NCBI GenBank assembly: GCA_012270625.1
Contig: JAAXHZ010000049.1
Location: forward strand, 1-6,895
DNA from: Dehalococcoidia bacterium
GTDB lineage: Bacteria; Chloroflexota; Dehalococcoidia; SAR202; UBA11138
Length of the DNA: 6,895 nt
Direction of reading: 5' to 3'
Shown here: positions 1-5,851 of the stretch, piece after piece
Position numbering within the stretch: the first letter of the stretch is position 1
How the letters are laid out: each line of letters begins with the position of its first letter
Made by a program: the position numbers and the translations under genes
The notes under the pieces: model-generated
Seen by the model: only the letters and a program-made list of their open reading frames with translations
What the model was told of the DNA's origin: nothing
The model's database searches: none

Positions 1-70
1 CTCAATCAACATTCCCCCTCTCCCTCAGGGAGAGGGTTGGGGTGAGGGTGAAAAGTAAGAATACATACCC
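1..70. repeat. Intergenic direct repeat, copy A
   Basis: This block matches 598-667 at a constant offset of 597 with 65 of 70 positions identical; the differences are at 11, 56, 58, 59 and 65. Its core is a perfect inverted repeat, CCCTCTCCCT (16-25), one C, AGGGAGAGGG (27-36), followed by a G-rich GGTTGGGGTGAGGGTG tail. Read on the minus strand it gives the peptide PHPNPLPEGEG, which I recall as a common artefact of dispersed repeats in many bacterial genomes. The copy may continue to the left of the window. Its function is unknown. Confidence 0.85.
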
Positions 71-113
71 GTAAGCTCCCTAGGGAAAGAGCTAGGGTTC
101 GGAGTACAGACCA

Positions 114-476
114 TTGCAGCAGTCTGAGACAGCGCGCCGAAGGAGCAGGAACCGGAAACGCCTTCAGGTCCTGATGCTGCTCACGTTCCTGGCGGGCACG
201 CTGGGCGCGGGCATGTACACACCCGGCCCACAGGCAACGTTTGCCTCACGACTCGCGCTCGTGGTTTTCTCCCTCTCTTTTCTCATGTGCCTCTCCGTGG
301 CGGCCGTAATGATCCCGTCCCCTCCCGATCCGAGGGAGCGTATGCGCAGCATCTTCGGCTGGCAGCGACGCGACTCGAGCCAAGACTCCTCCGACGGCGA
401 CGAAACCCACTTCTCGGGCATCCCGTCGCCTGCCGAGCTGCGAAGAGCGGCGCTCAGACAGCGCAGAGACCGTTGA
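114..476 (+). CDS. Small two-helix membrane protein, unknown function
   Basis: The 120-residue product is not recognised. It starts with a strongly basic stretch (ARRRSRNRKR, residues 7-16), then has two hydrophobic segments at about 17-35 and 47-67 joined by a short Gly/Pro loop, and a polar, acid-rich then Arg-rich tail (about 68-120). The positive-inside rule suggests that both ends lie in the cytoplasm with a short outside hairpin. The TTG start at 114 is chosen because GGAG (101-104) lies 9 bases upstream and an in-frame TAG (93-95) rules out a longer reading; ATG at 174 would cut into the first helix and lose the basic N-terminus. The gene sits alone between the two copies of a 70-bp repeat. 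The opposite-strand frames have no such amphipathic pattern. The helix pattern is the main support, and a chance ORF cannot be excluded. Confidence 0.5.
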   Translation: MQQSETARRRSRNRKRLQVLMLLTFLAGTLGAGMYTPGPQATFASRLALVVFSLSFLMCLSVAAVMIPSPPDPRERMRSIFGWQRRDSSQDSSDGDETHFSGIPSPAELRRAALRQRRDR

Positions 477-480
477 CGCT

Positions 481-600
481 GGCCCATCTCCCTCAGGGTT
501 CACAGAGGTAGGCAAACATGTACAAACAAGCAACCGACAGTCCCCCTCTCCCTCAGGGCTGACAAGGGTAGGTAAACATGTACAGCCAAGCTAGAACCTC
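481..600. repeat. Two diverged 60-bp tandem units
   Basis: Units 481-540 and 541-600 align without gaps; 40 of the first 50 positions agree, then similarity ends. Each starts with a CYCTCTCCCTCAGGG-like head, the same head as the 70-bp repeat, followed by a GGYAAACATGTACA stretch and a CAAG box. They look like decayed members of the same repeat family, and a full copy follows at 598. There are no unique spacers, so this is not a CRISPR. Confidence 0.7.
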
Positions 601-667
601 AATCAACGTTCCCCCTCTCCCTCAGGGAGAGGGTTGGGGTGAGGGTGAAAAGCACCAATACCTACCC
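598..667. repeat. Intergenic direct repeat, copy B
   Basis: This is the second copy of the block at 1-70, in the same orientation. The palindromic core is 613-622 and 624-633 around C623, identical to copy A. Copies A and B bracket the small membrane protein gene and the 60-bp tandem units. A weaker CCTCTCAG/CTGAGGG echo follows at about 667-687. Copy B ends only about 30 bases before the candidate promoter of the CoA-transferase pair. Confidence 0.85.
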
Positions 668-694
668 CTCTCAGCTCTCTGAGGGTGAGGGTAA

Positions 695-723
695 TTGACA
701 CTCTGAATGAACGGATAGAGAAT
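695..723 (+). promoter_or_regulatory. Candidate promoter of the CoA-transferase pair
   Basis: A perfect TTGACA -35 box (695-700) is followed after 17 bases by GAGAAT (718-723), a 4/6 match to the -10 consensus. Transcription would start near 730, leaving a very short leader that begins at the GGAG ribosome binding site (730-733). That tightness and the weak -10 box lower confidence. Confidence 0.4.
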
Positions 724-740
724 GACCTCGGAGTTCGAAC

Positions 741-1958
741 TTGCCACAAGTGGCCCTCGATAATGTACGTGTGCTGGAGCTGACCAACGGCATCGCCGGT
801 CCGTACTGCGCCAAAATGCTCGCCGACTACGGCGCTGAGGTCATCAAGATCGACCCGCCTGCACCTGTCGTTCGGCCTTACGATGAGATCAACGAGGCCG
901 AGCGTAAGGCGCTCCACCTTCACCTGAACACCAACCGGAAGAGCGTAACGCTCGACTTGGAGCTGGAACGTGGAAGGGATCTGCTGCTGGAGCTGGCGCT
1001 GCGCTGCGACGTCGTGATCGAGAGCATGAGGCCCGGCACGGTCGAGGGACTAGGAATCGGCTACCAGACACTGGCGGAGTCTAGGCCAGACATCGTGATG
1101 ACGTCGGTCACTCCATTCGGACAGGACGGGCCTTACAGCCAGTGGAGCTACACCGAGCTGACGCTCTTCGCGATGACCGGCGCGATGCACAGGGAGGGCC
1201 TTCCGAACAGGTATCCGCTCAAGTACGGCGGTGAGATCGCGCAGTACTTTGCCGGCACCGCCGCCGCCGCGGTCACGATGGGCGCGTTGGCCGGGGTCGC
1301 GCTCACCGGCATCGGCGACTGGATAGATATATCGATCCTGGAAGCAATGGCCGGTCACCCACATCAGATCGGACGACGCGCCCCGTTCGCCTACTCAGGC
1401 GAGATGGACCTGCGCGTCGAGCCTCGCACGTCGGCCGCCGGCGGTCGCGAGCCATACGCGGTGGGTACGTTCAGGTGCAAGGACGGCTACGTCAGCTTTC
1501 TGCCTCTCGGTCCGAGAATGTGGCCGAACATCGCCCAGATGATCGGACAGCCTGAGCTAAGAGAAGACCCGCGATTCCTCACTTCGCAAGACCGGAGTGA
1601 CAACCGCGTAGAGCTGGAGAGGATCTTCCAGGACTGGCTGGATCGACACACCAGGATGGAGGTGTTCGACGCCGCTCAGAATGCGGGACTTCCGGGCGGG
1701 CCGGTGCTGGAGGCCCTCGAAGCGACGGACAACGACCACTTCAGGGCGCGGGACTACTTTCAGCGCATCGAACACCCGGAGCACGGCACGCACAGCCACA
1801 CCGGGCTGCCATTCCGACTGTCGGACGCCAACACTTCGTCGCCATCCCCAGTGCCCGGTCACGGTCAGCACAGCAAGGAAGTTCTTACCGAGCTGCTCGA
1901 CGTGTCCAACGACGAATTGGCGACGCTTGTCGAGAGGGGAGTCACAAGCTGTGGCTAA
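741..1958 (+). CDS. CaiB/BaiF family III CoA-transferase, catalytic Asp replaced
   Basis: The 405-residue length is normal for family III CoA-transferases, which move CoA between acyl-CoA donors and carboxylic acids through an enzyme-bound anhydride on one Asp. Family marks are the N-terminal Rossmann-type start (VRVLELTNGIAGPYCAKML, residues 9-27), AEVIKID (32-38), NRKSVTLDLE (65-74), SMRPG (95-99), the LTGIGDWIDIS linker (188-198) and the C-terminal PGHGQHSKEVL (372-382). The usual G-D-x-x-x-G motif reads EIAQYFAG (165-172). Aligned without gaps to the downstream paralogue and to formyl-CoA transferase as I remember it, Gln168 takes the place of the catalytic Asp. Glu165 is the nearest acid. 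TTG at 741 is chosen because GGAG (730-733) lies 7 bases upstream. The 3' end overlaps the next CoA-transferase gene by 8 bases, suggesting coupled translation and a two-chain enzyme. Its substrate cannot be read from the sequence. Confidence 0.93.
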   Translation: MPQVALDNVRVLELTNGIAGPYCAKMLADYGAEVIKIDPPAPVVRPYDEINEAERKALHLHLNTNRKSVTLDLELERGRDLLLELALRCDVVIESMRPGTVEGLGIGYQTLAESRPDIVMTSVTPFGQDGPYSQWSYTELTLFAMTGAMHREGLPNRYPLKYGGEIAQYFAGTAAAAVTMGALAGVALTGIGDWIDISILEAMAGHPHQIGRRAPFAYSGEMDLRVEPRTSAAGGREPYAVGTFRCKDGYVSFLPLGPRMWPNIAQMIGQPELREDPRFLTSQDRSDNRVELERIFQDWLDRHTRMEVFDAAQNAGLPGGPVLEALEATDNDHFRARDYFQRIEHPEHGTHSHTGLPFRLSDANTSSPSPVPGHGQHSKEVLTELLDVSNDELATLVERGVTSCG

Positions 1959-3288
1959 CGCATCCGTATCCCCACCCGGACCGCTGACGGGAGTTCGCGC
2001 ACTGGAGCTCGCCGAGATCTGGGCCGGGCCATTCTGCGGCTCCCTGTTGGCCGACATGGGCGCCGAAGTGATCAAGGTCGAGGCGATTCAGCGCATCGCG
2101 CGCGGCTCGATAAGGCCGAGGCCGGGCGCGTCCGGCTACCCAGACGGCGATCCTGGGGAGAGGCCCTGGAACCGGAACGCCAACTTCAACGTGCTCAGCA
2201 GAAACAAGCAGGGGATCACGCTCGACCTTACCACCGCCGCCGGCGCCGACACGTTCAAGGATCTGGTGAACGTCAGCGACGTGGTGTTCACCAACTACGC
2301 CTTCGGAGTGATGGACAAGTTTGGACTGGGATACGACGAGCTTAGAAAGGTCAAGCCTGACGTCATCGCGTTGTTCACTCCTGGCTACGGCAACACCGGA
2401 CCCTATAGGACGTTCCGCAGCATGGGTATGGTGATCGACGCGATAACCGGCCATACTGCATTGCGTGGATACCCCGATATGGAGGTCTCGCGCAACTCTC
2501 TGGTTCACCACCCGGACGCGGTTGCCGGTGCGACCGCAGTGTTCGCGATCTGTCTTGCCATCCACAATCGCGCTCGCACCGGAAAGGGTCAATTCATAGA
2601 CTTGTCTCAAGCCGAGGCGTTCATGCCCCACCTCGGCGAAGTCTTCCTAGAGCGCTCCATAGTCGGGAAGCCCCGAAGCCGGAGAGGGAATCGACACCCG
2701 GCGATGGCCCCTCACGGCGCGTACCGCTGCGCCGGAGACGACCAGTGGGTTGCAGTATCAGTTCGGACAGACGAAGAGTGGCGGGGCATGTGCCAGGCGA
2801 TGCAGATGCCCCAGCTCGCGCACAATCCCAGGTTCGAGACGCTGCCTGCGCGTCTCCGCAACCAGGACGAGCTGGACCTGATAATCAGCCGTTGGGCGCG
2901 ACAGCTGGACAGGTACCAGGTCGCCAACCTGCTTCAGGAGCGCGGCATTGCCGCCGGTCCGGTGCTGGACTGCAGCGGCGACGCATACGACGATCCGCAC
3001 TTCCAGGACCGCGGCTACTTCCAGGCTGTCGATCACCCAGAAGCGGGCATTCATCTCCTGAGCGGGCCGATATGGCGCATGACGAATCGTTCAGAAGTGC
3101 GGCATGAGCCTGCCCCCGGCCTCGGTCAGCACAATCGCGGAGTGCTTGGAGACCTCGTAGGACTGAGCGCAGATCGCCTGCTCGAGCTCGAACTGACCCA
3201 AGTCATCGGCACAGTCCCACTGGACGGCGCCGACATGGGCGGAGTCAGACGCGCCAGAGAACGCGGCCTGTCGTCATCCGACTCGTAG
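1951..3288 (+). CDS. CaiB/BaiF family III CoA-transferase, catalytic chain
   Basis: The 445-residue product is a cytoplasmic family III CoA-transferase. It shows VRALELAEIWAGPFCGSLL (15-33), AEVIKVE (38-44), NKQGITLDLT (85-94), a PDAVAG motif (188-193) with the catalytic Asp189 in the expected place, the RTGKGQFIDLS linker (209-219), and PGLGQHNRGVL (389-399). Compared with the upstream paralogue it has about 20 extra residues around 48-76 and a 25-residue polar C-terminal tail. The frame is open back to 1681, but homology begins only after 1951. GTG at 1951 is preferred because AGGGGAG (1935-1941) lies 9 bases upstream, and this start overlaps the previous stop by 8 bases. Known heteromeric enzymes in this family, such as succinyl-CoA:malate (SmtAB) and benzylsuccinate (BbsEF) CoA-transferases, are encoded by neighbouring genes, so this is probably the active partner of the gene upstream. 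The acid substrate is unknown. Confidence 0.93.
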   Translation: MANASVSPPGPLTGVRALELAEIWAGPFCGSLLADMGAEVIKVEAIQRIARGSIRPRPGASGYPDGDPGERPWNRNANFNVLSRNKQGITLDLTTAAGADTFKDLVNVSDVVFTNYAFGVMDKFGLGYDELRKVKPDVIALFTPGYGNTGPYRTFRSMGMVIDAITGHTALRGYPDMEVSRNSLVHHPDAVAGATAVFAICLAIHNRARTGKGQFIDLSQAEAFMPHLGEVFLERSIVGKPRSRRGNRHPAMAPHGAYRCAGDDQWVAVSVRTDEEWRGMCQAMQMPQLAHNPRFETLPARLRNQDELDLIISRWARQLDRYQVANLLQERGIAAGPVLDCSGDAYDDPHFQDRGYFQAVDHPEAGIHLLSGPIWRMTNRSEVRHEPAPGLGQHNRGVLGDLVGLSADRLLELELTQVIGTVPLDGADMGGVRRARERGLSSSDS

Positions 3289-3319
3289 CAGCGCCCTACG
3301 ACACCGGCGGAGGCGCTGC
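3288..3319. terminator. Possible shared hairpin between convergent genes
   Basis: An 8-bp perfect inverted repeat, GCAGCGCC (3288-3295) and GGCGCTGC (3312-3319), with a 16-base loop, spans the 7-base gap between two convergent genes and runs into the 3' end of the cupin gene. It is well placed for a bidirectional terminator, but neither side has a T run, so it is a weak call. Confidence 0.3.
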
Positions 3320-4087
3320 GTCATCGTCGTCCGTGTAGATGTGAGGCTGCTCAGGTGTCGTTACGGCAAGACGGAACGAGATTCCGTCCCCAACAGAGCT
3401 GATGTGGTGCCGCATCCCCTCTGGCACGAACACGATGTCGCCCTCGGACGCATGGATTAGGGGTCTGCCCTCACCAACGTTCCAGGTCAGCTCACCGCGC
3501 AGAATCGTCCACCACTCATTGAAATCGGGGTGCCAGTGGGCGTTGTTCGTCATGCCCGGGCCGTGACAGATGAGGTTCGCGCTGTTGCGATCGTCCAGCA
3601 GTATAGACGTCGCCCAAGGAGGTTCCCCGAATCTCGCCAGCATGTAGTCGAGCGTCGTATGGATCAGATTCGGCGGCCCATCCTGCGCTGGGAAAGGCTT
3701 GATGATGTTTGACCTGGGCCCGGTCGTGTCGTGGTTCGACGTTGGATTCGTGATGCCCAGTCGCAGCGAGTTCTCAGTACCGACCGTCCGTATGGCGTGT
3801 CGCTGTCGCTTGGGGGCCATTACCACGTCGCCCTTCGTGGCCCTGACTGGTGGGTAGTCGCCGATCTCCCAGATCATCTCTCCCGCCAGGACGATCCACC
3901 ACTCGACGAAGTCCGGGTGAATGTGTGGGTCGTTCTCCTGTCCCGGAGCGTTGCAGATGAGCACCGCGTCGTTGCGCCCGTCAGACAGCAGCTTCTCAGC
4001 CCACGGCGGCTCCCCATGACGCGCCACGACGTCGGCGATTCTAATGTGCAGCGGCTTGGTACTGATGCCCGTTTCCTGGTCAGTCAC
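3296..4087 (-). CDS. Duplicated cupin (bicupin) protein
   Basis: The 263 residues form two tandem cupin barrels that are clear internal duplicates. Each half has GEPPWA (25-30; 154-159), the metal-binding HxHPDFxEWW motif (55-64; 184-193), an LxGExxW strand (67-73; 196-202), GD(V/I)V (86-89; 217-220) and a second histidine motif RH (96-97; 226-227). The expected metal ligands are His55, His57, Glu62, His97 in domain 1 and His184, His186, Glu191, His227 in domain 2, so both sites look able to bind metal. Bicupins are often Fe/Mn dioxygenases, decarboxylases or isomerases, but the reaction cannot be named here. The GTG start is supported by AAGGG (minus strand, 4100-4096) 8 bases upstream, which lies inside the last codons of the small upstream ORF. 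No signal peptide is seen and the C-terminus is Asp/Pro-rich. It converges on the CoA-transferase pair with a 7-base gap. Confidence 0.88.
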   Translation of the reverse strand: MTDQETGISTKPLHIRIADVVARHGEPPWAEKLLSDGRNDAVLICNAPGQENDPHIHPDFVEWWIVLAGEMIWEIGDYPPVRATKGDVVMAPKRQRHAIRTVGTENSLRLGITNPTSNHDTTGPRSNIIKPFPAQDGPPNLIHTTLDYMLARFGEPPWATSILLDDRNSANLICHGPGMTNNAHWHPDFNEWWTILRGELTWNVGEGRPLIHASEGDIVFVPEGMRHHISSVGDGISFRLAVTTPEQPHIYTDDDDAAPPPVS

Positions 4088-4091
4088 TCTG

Positions 4092-4310
4092 CTAACCCTT
4101 CACGTACAGTCCGATGATGGCGACCTTGATCGTCACCCAGCCGCCAAAGAACAGAATGTACAGATTGTTGATTCGGCTGTTCACCTCGTTGAATCTGTTG
4201 TTCATGCCGCTGCAAAGGGGGCCGATCAAGCGATTCATGTCGTCCAATCGCCGATCCACTTGTTAGTAGGCCTCTTCGAGTCTGCTGAGCCGCTCATCGG
4301 TTGTCGTCAA
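4092..4310 (-). pseudogene. Small coiled-coil/membrane protein interrupted by one stop codon
   Basis: On the minus strand a TTG at 4310 (SD GAGGTG, 4323-4318, 7 bases away) opens a 72-codon frame ending in TAG at 4094-4092. Codons 1-15 read as a charged helix (DERLSRLEEAY), codon 16 is TAA (4265-4263), and the frame continues without further damage: QVDRRLDDMNRL, MNNRFNEVNSRINN, then a membrane helix (about 50-70) ending GLYVKG. I recall many small Chloroflexi proteins with this layout, a short heptad-like coiled coil followed by one C-terminal membrane span, in which this position is usually Glu or Gln; a single G-to-T or C-to-T change would give TAA. The rest of the frame looks maintained. 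Reinitiation at the GTG of codon 18 could still give a 55-residue product. It ends 4 bases before the cupin start and supplies that gene's ribosome binding site, so the two are probably co-transcribed. Confidence 0.6.
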
Positions 4311-4332
4311 TTTTCATCACCTCGTATGGCAT

Positions 4333-4359
4333 ATCATAGCAGACAAGCGACCGGCACAA
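4333..4359 (-). promoter_or_regulatory. Candidate promoter for the small ORF and cupin gene
   Basis: On the minus strand TTGTGC (4359-4354) and TATGAT (4338-4333, 5/6 match to TATAAT) are 15 bases apart, a little short of the usual 17. Transcription would start near 4326, just ahead of the GAGGTG ribosome binding site (4323-4318) of the interrupted small ORF. Confidence 0.35.
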
Positions 4360-4424
4360 GCGGGGGTTACCACTAGGGGATCGCATCCAAATCCTGCGTG
4401 CCAGATCCAAAGGTGAAATCCAAC

Positions 4425-4443
4425 TGGTCGGCACTCCCGACCA
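4425..4443. other. Short hairpin in the spacer before the insertion sequence
   Basis: TGGTCGG (4425-4431) and CCGACCA (4437-4443) pair perfectly around a 5-base loop. There is no T run on either side. The surrounding spacer (about 4360-4484) has no ORF with sensible composition and no other recognisable signal. Confidence 0.3.
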
Positions 4444-4483
4444 CCAGAATTCAGTAGGCGGAAGGCCTAACCAAAGCTAACAC

Positions 4484-4505
4484 CGATTTAGCTCGACTTT
4501 GTACA
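4484..4505 (+). repeat. Left terminal inverted repeat of the insertion sequence
   Basis: The inner part GACTTTGTACA (4495-4505) is an exact inverted match to 5588-5598; the outer part matches imperfectly with a one-base gap. Confidence 0.6.
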
Positions 4506-4536
4506 AAAGCTATTCAGAAGTCGAAGGGCAGGGTAA

Positions 4537-4566
4537 GCTCAACCAAACCACAACAAGGGGTTGAGC
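4537..4566 (+). promoter_or_regulatory. Hairpin burying the transposase ribosome binding site
   Basis: GCTCAACC (4537-4544) pairs perfectly with GGTTGAGC (4559-4566) around a 14-base loop, and the stem ends directly before the ATG at 4567. The ribosome binding site AAGGGG (4555-4560) lies partly in the loop and partly in the stem. Several insertion sequences use such a structure to stop transcripts that read in from outside from being translated into transposase. That role is inferred here; the pairing itself is plain. Confidence 0.55.
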
Positions 4567-5586
4567 ATGAACACCCTGCCTACATGCATTGTATCGCTTC
4601 TGGAGCCGTTTGAGAGCATGTTCTCTGCCAGAATCTGGCGCAAGGCTCAGACTCTGTTGATCGGTGCGATGCTCGCGCGAGGCAAACGGACTGTAACCTC
4701 AGCGATGCGCGTCATGGGCATGGCAGACCTCAGAGACTTCTCCGGCTACCACTAGGTGCTCAAACACGCTCGCTGGTCTTCACTGAAGATCAGCCGTGTT
4801 CTGCTCATGCTGCTGATCAAATGTCTGGACAGTGGAGAAGGGCCGCTGGTGTTCGGAATGGACGATACGGCGGATATCTGCTGAGGGTATCTACCACGAC
4901 ACACCACGCTCGTCTCGAAGTCACTTTGCCAAGACCACAGGGCTGCGATTGCTGAGTCTGATGTGGCTTTGTCGCGTTCGGTGGGCTGAGCGCAGTTGGG
5001 CATTGCCGTTTTTGACACCAACTGAAGCACGGTCACACTCTCCCCTGGTACGACTCGACGGTCAGAATGGTGCAGATAGCCACCGGAGATGCGGTGTGGC
5101 GCAGCGATGGTAGACCCCGAGGTCACATACGCTGGGTAGTTGTCCGAGACCCTGCCGGAGTACTTGACGACGAGGCGCTGCTGTGCAGCGACCCGGACGC
5201 ATCTCCTGAGCAGATTGTCGAGTGGTTCACGCTGCGCTGGCAGGTGGAGGTGACCTTCGAGGAGATGCGTGCGCATGTGGGAGTACAGACGCAGCGTCAG
5301 TGGTCCGATCCGGCCATAGCTCGCACGACTCCTGCGCTGTTCGGGCTGTTCAGTCTGGTGACTCTGGCAGCGGACTCACTCGTACGTGAGGGTGGTCTGA
5401 TCGCGCGCGCGTCCGCCTGGTACCCTAAGCGCACACCGACGTTCTCAGACGCGATCGTCGCTGTCAGACGATGTCTGTGGCAGAGCATGCCTTTTTTTCT
5501 CCATGTCCCCTCGGCAACCCGACATGCTGAAAATCCCCAGACAACTGTATGACACTATGATGGACTCACTCTGCTACGCTGCTTGA
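4567..5586 (+). pseudogene. DDE transposase, multiply disrupted (IS701-like)
   Basis: Four reading-frame segments together spell one transposase. Segment 1 (from ATG 4567, SD AAGGGG at 4555-4560) gives the N-terminal WRKAQTLLIGAMLARGKRTV region; a CAG-to-TAG type nonsense codon follows FSGYH at 4753-4755, and the frame continues to the first catalytic Asp in VFGMDDT (about 4852-4869). Segment 2 (frame +2, about 4871-5025) gives GIYHDTPRSSRSHFAKTTG and SWALPFL. Segment 3 (frame +3, about 5028-5495) gives VRMVQIATG, RWVVVRDP, the Glu-bearing LRWQVEVTFEE and TQRQWSDPAIARTTPALFG. A shift at a T7 run (5492-5498) returns to frame +1 for the C-terminal QPDMLKIPRQLYDTMMDS, with the stop at 5584-5586. 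About 100 codons of the centre, including the second catalytic Asp, appear deleted near 5015-5030, judged against remembered intact relatives. The protein is non-functional. Confidence 0.88.
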
Positions 5587-5587
5587 A

Positions 5588-5609
5588 TGTACAAAGTCAA
5601 GTTTAGATG
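5588..5609 (-). repeat. Right terminal inverted repeat of the insertion sequence
   Basis: TGTACAAAGTC (5588-5598) is the exact inverse of 4495-4505, starting one base after the transposase stop codon; similarity continues imperfectly to about 5609. Confidence 0.6.
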
Positions 5610-5630
5610 CGATTGCCCTGACCTGGGAGG

Positions 5631-5754
5631 TAGGGCCTGTGCAAAGTCGCGACTCTAGACTTCTGGGCTCCGTACAGACGTTCCCACCAAGGTTGAAACA
5701 CAGGGGTAACGATACCCAAGAAATCGTGATAGCAACGACTTTGCACAAGCCCTG
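5631..5754. mobile_element. MITE-like 124-bp element with inverted ends and 9-bp direct repeats
   Basis: The left end AGGGCCTGTGCAAAGTCG (5632-5649) and the right end (5736-5753, reverse complement AGGGCTTGTGCAAAGTCG) match at 17 of 18 bases. CCTGGGAGG occurs directly outside both ends (5622-5630 and 5755-5763), as expected for a 9-bp target duplication. The interior has no plausible gene, so the element would need a transposase from elsewhere. Its ends share the string TGYACAAAGTC with the neighbouring insertion sequence but in the opposite orientation relative to the termini, so it is not simply a deleted copy of it. GCCCTG also precedes both copies of CCTGGGAGG (with one extra A on the left), so the direct repeat could be read as longer and slightly imperfect; slippage or older duplication is an alternative. 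Confidence 0.65.
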
Positions 5755-5776
5755 CCTGGGAGGCGATTTGGAGAAT

Positions 5777-5801
5777 GCGGGTGCCCGCGCTGTGCTACCA
5801 T
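5777..5801 (+). promoter_or_regulatory. Weak extended -10 and small palindrome upstream of the last gene
   Basis: TG-C-TACCAT (TACCAT at 5796-5801) resembles an extended -10 box, about 50 bases before the ATG at 5852. No good -35 box is seen at the right distance. A GCGGG-TG-CCCGC palindrome (5777-5788) sits in that position and might be an operator, but this is speculative. Confidence 0.2.
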
Positions 5802-5851
5802 GAGAGATTCACCGGTAGTATTCAGCATATGCAGAGTTGAGAACGATCGTA

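Larger units (their letters stand above)
4484..5609 (+). mobile_element. Degenerate insertion sequence with DDE transposase remnant
   Basis: The element is defined by imperfect terminal inverted repeats around a broken transposase gene. The inner 11 bases GACTTTGTACA (4495-4505) are perfectly inverted at 5588-5598; outward, 4484-4494 and 5599-5609 still agree at most positions if one base is gapped. The transposase reads left to right and nearly fills the element. I see no convincing target duplication directly outside these ends, so the exact boundaries are uncertain. Protein motifs suggest the IS701-like / DDE superfamily endonuclease group, from memory. The element cannot make an active transposase. 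Confidence 0.7.

Noticed and set aside
16..36. CCCTCTCCCT-C-AGGGAGAGGG as a transcription terminator
   Set aside because: A one-base loop forces loss of inner pairs, no T run follows, and the same unit occurs without an upstream gene end; a repeat-family palindrome fits better.
481..667. Possible CRISPR-like array from the repeated CTCTCCCTCAGGG heads
   Set aside because: Spacing is irregular, the sequences between heads are themselves related, and there are only a few diverged units.
603..923. Minus-strand open frame ending in HPHPNPLPEGEGER
   Set aside because: Its end is the translation of the dispersed repeat and the rest is the antisense of the first CoA-transferase; it is a repeat-derived artefact.
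1681..1950. N-terminal extension of the second CoA-transferase
   Set aside because: The frame is open, but it overlaps the first CoA-transferase, has Arg/Thr-rich out-of-frame composition, and homology plus a good ribosome binding site place the start at 1951.
3731..4376. Plus-strand open frames opposite the cupin and small coiled-coil genes
   Set aside because: They are antisense shadows with no recognisable motifs; the minus strand has clear cupin motifs and a coiled-coil/membrane pattern.
4753..4755. TAG in the transposase as a recoded (readthrough) codon
   Set aside because: The same gene has frameshifts and a deletion that removes a catalytic residue, so simple decay explains the stop.
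4368..4756. TACCACTAGG at both 4368-4377 and 4747-4756, considered as element ends
   Set aside because: The second copy lies inside the transposase coding sequence (around the nonsense codon) and no inverted partner or duplication goes with it; it is probably chance.
5566..5748. Minus-strand 60-codon frame across the MITE-like element
   Set aside because: It runs across the insertion sequence end, the inverted repeat and the element interior; it has no family features and no good start signal.
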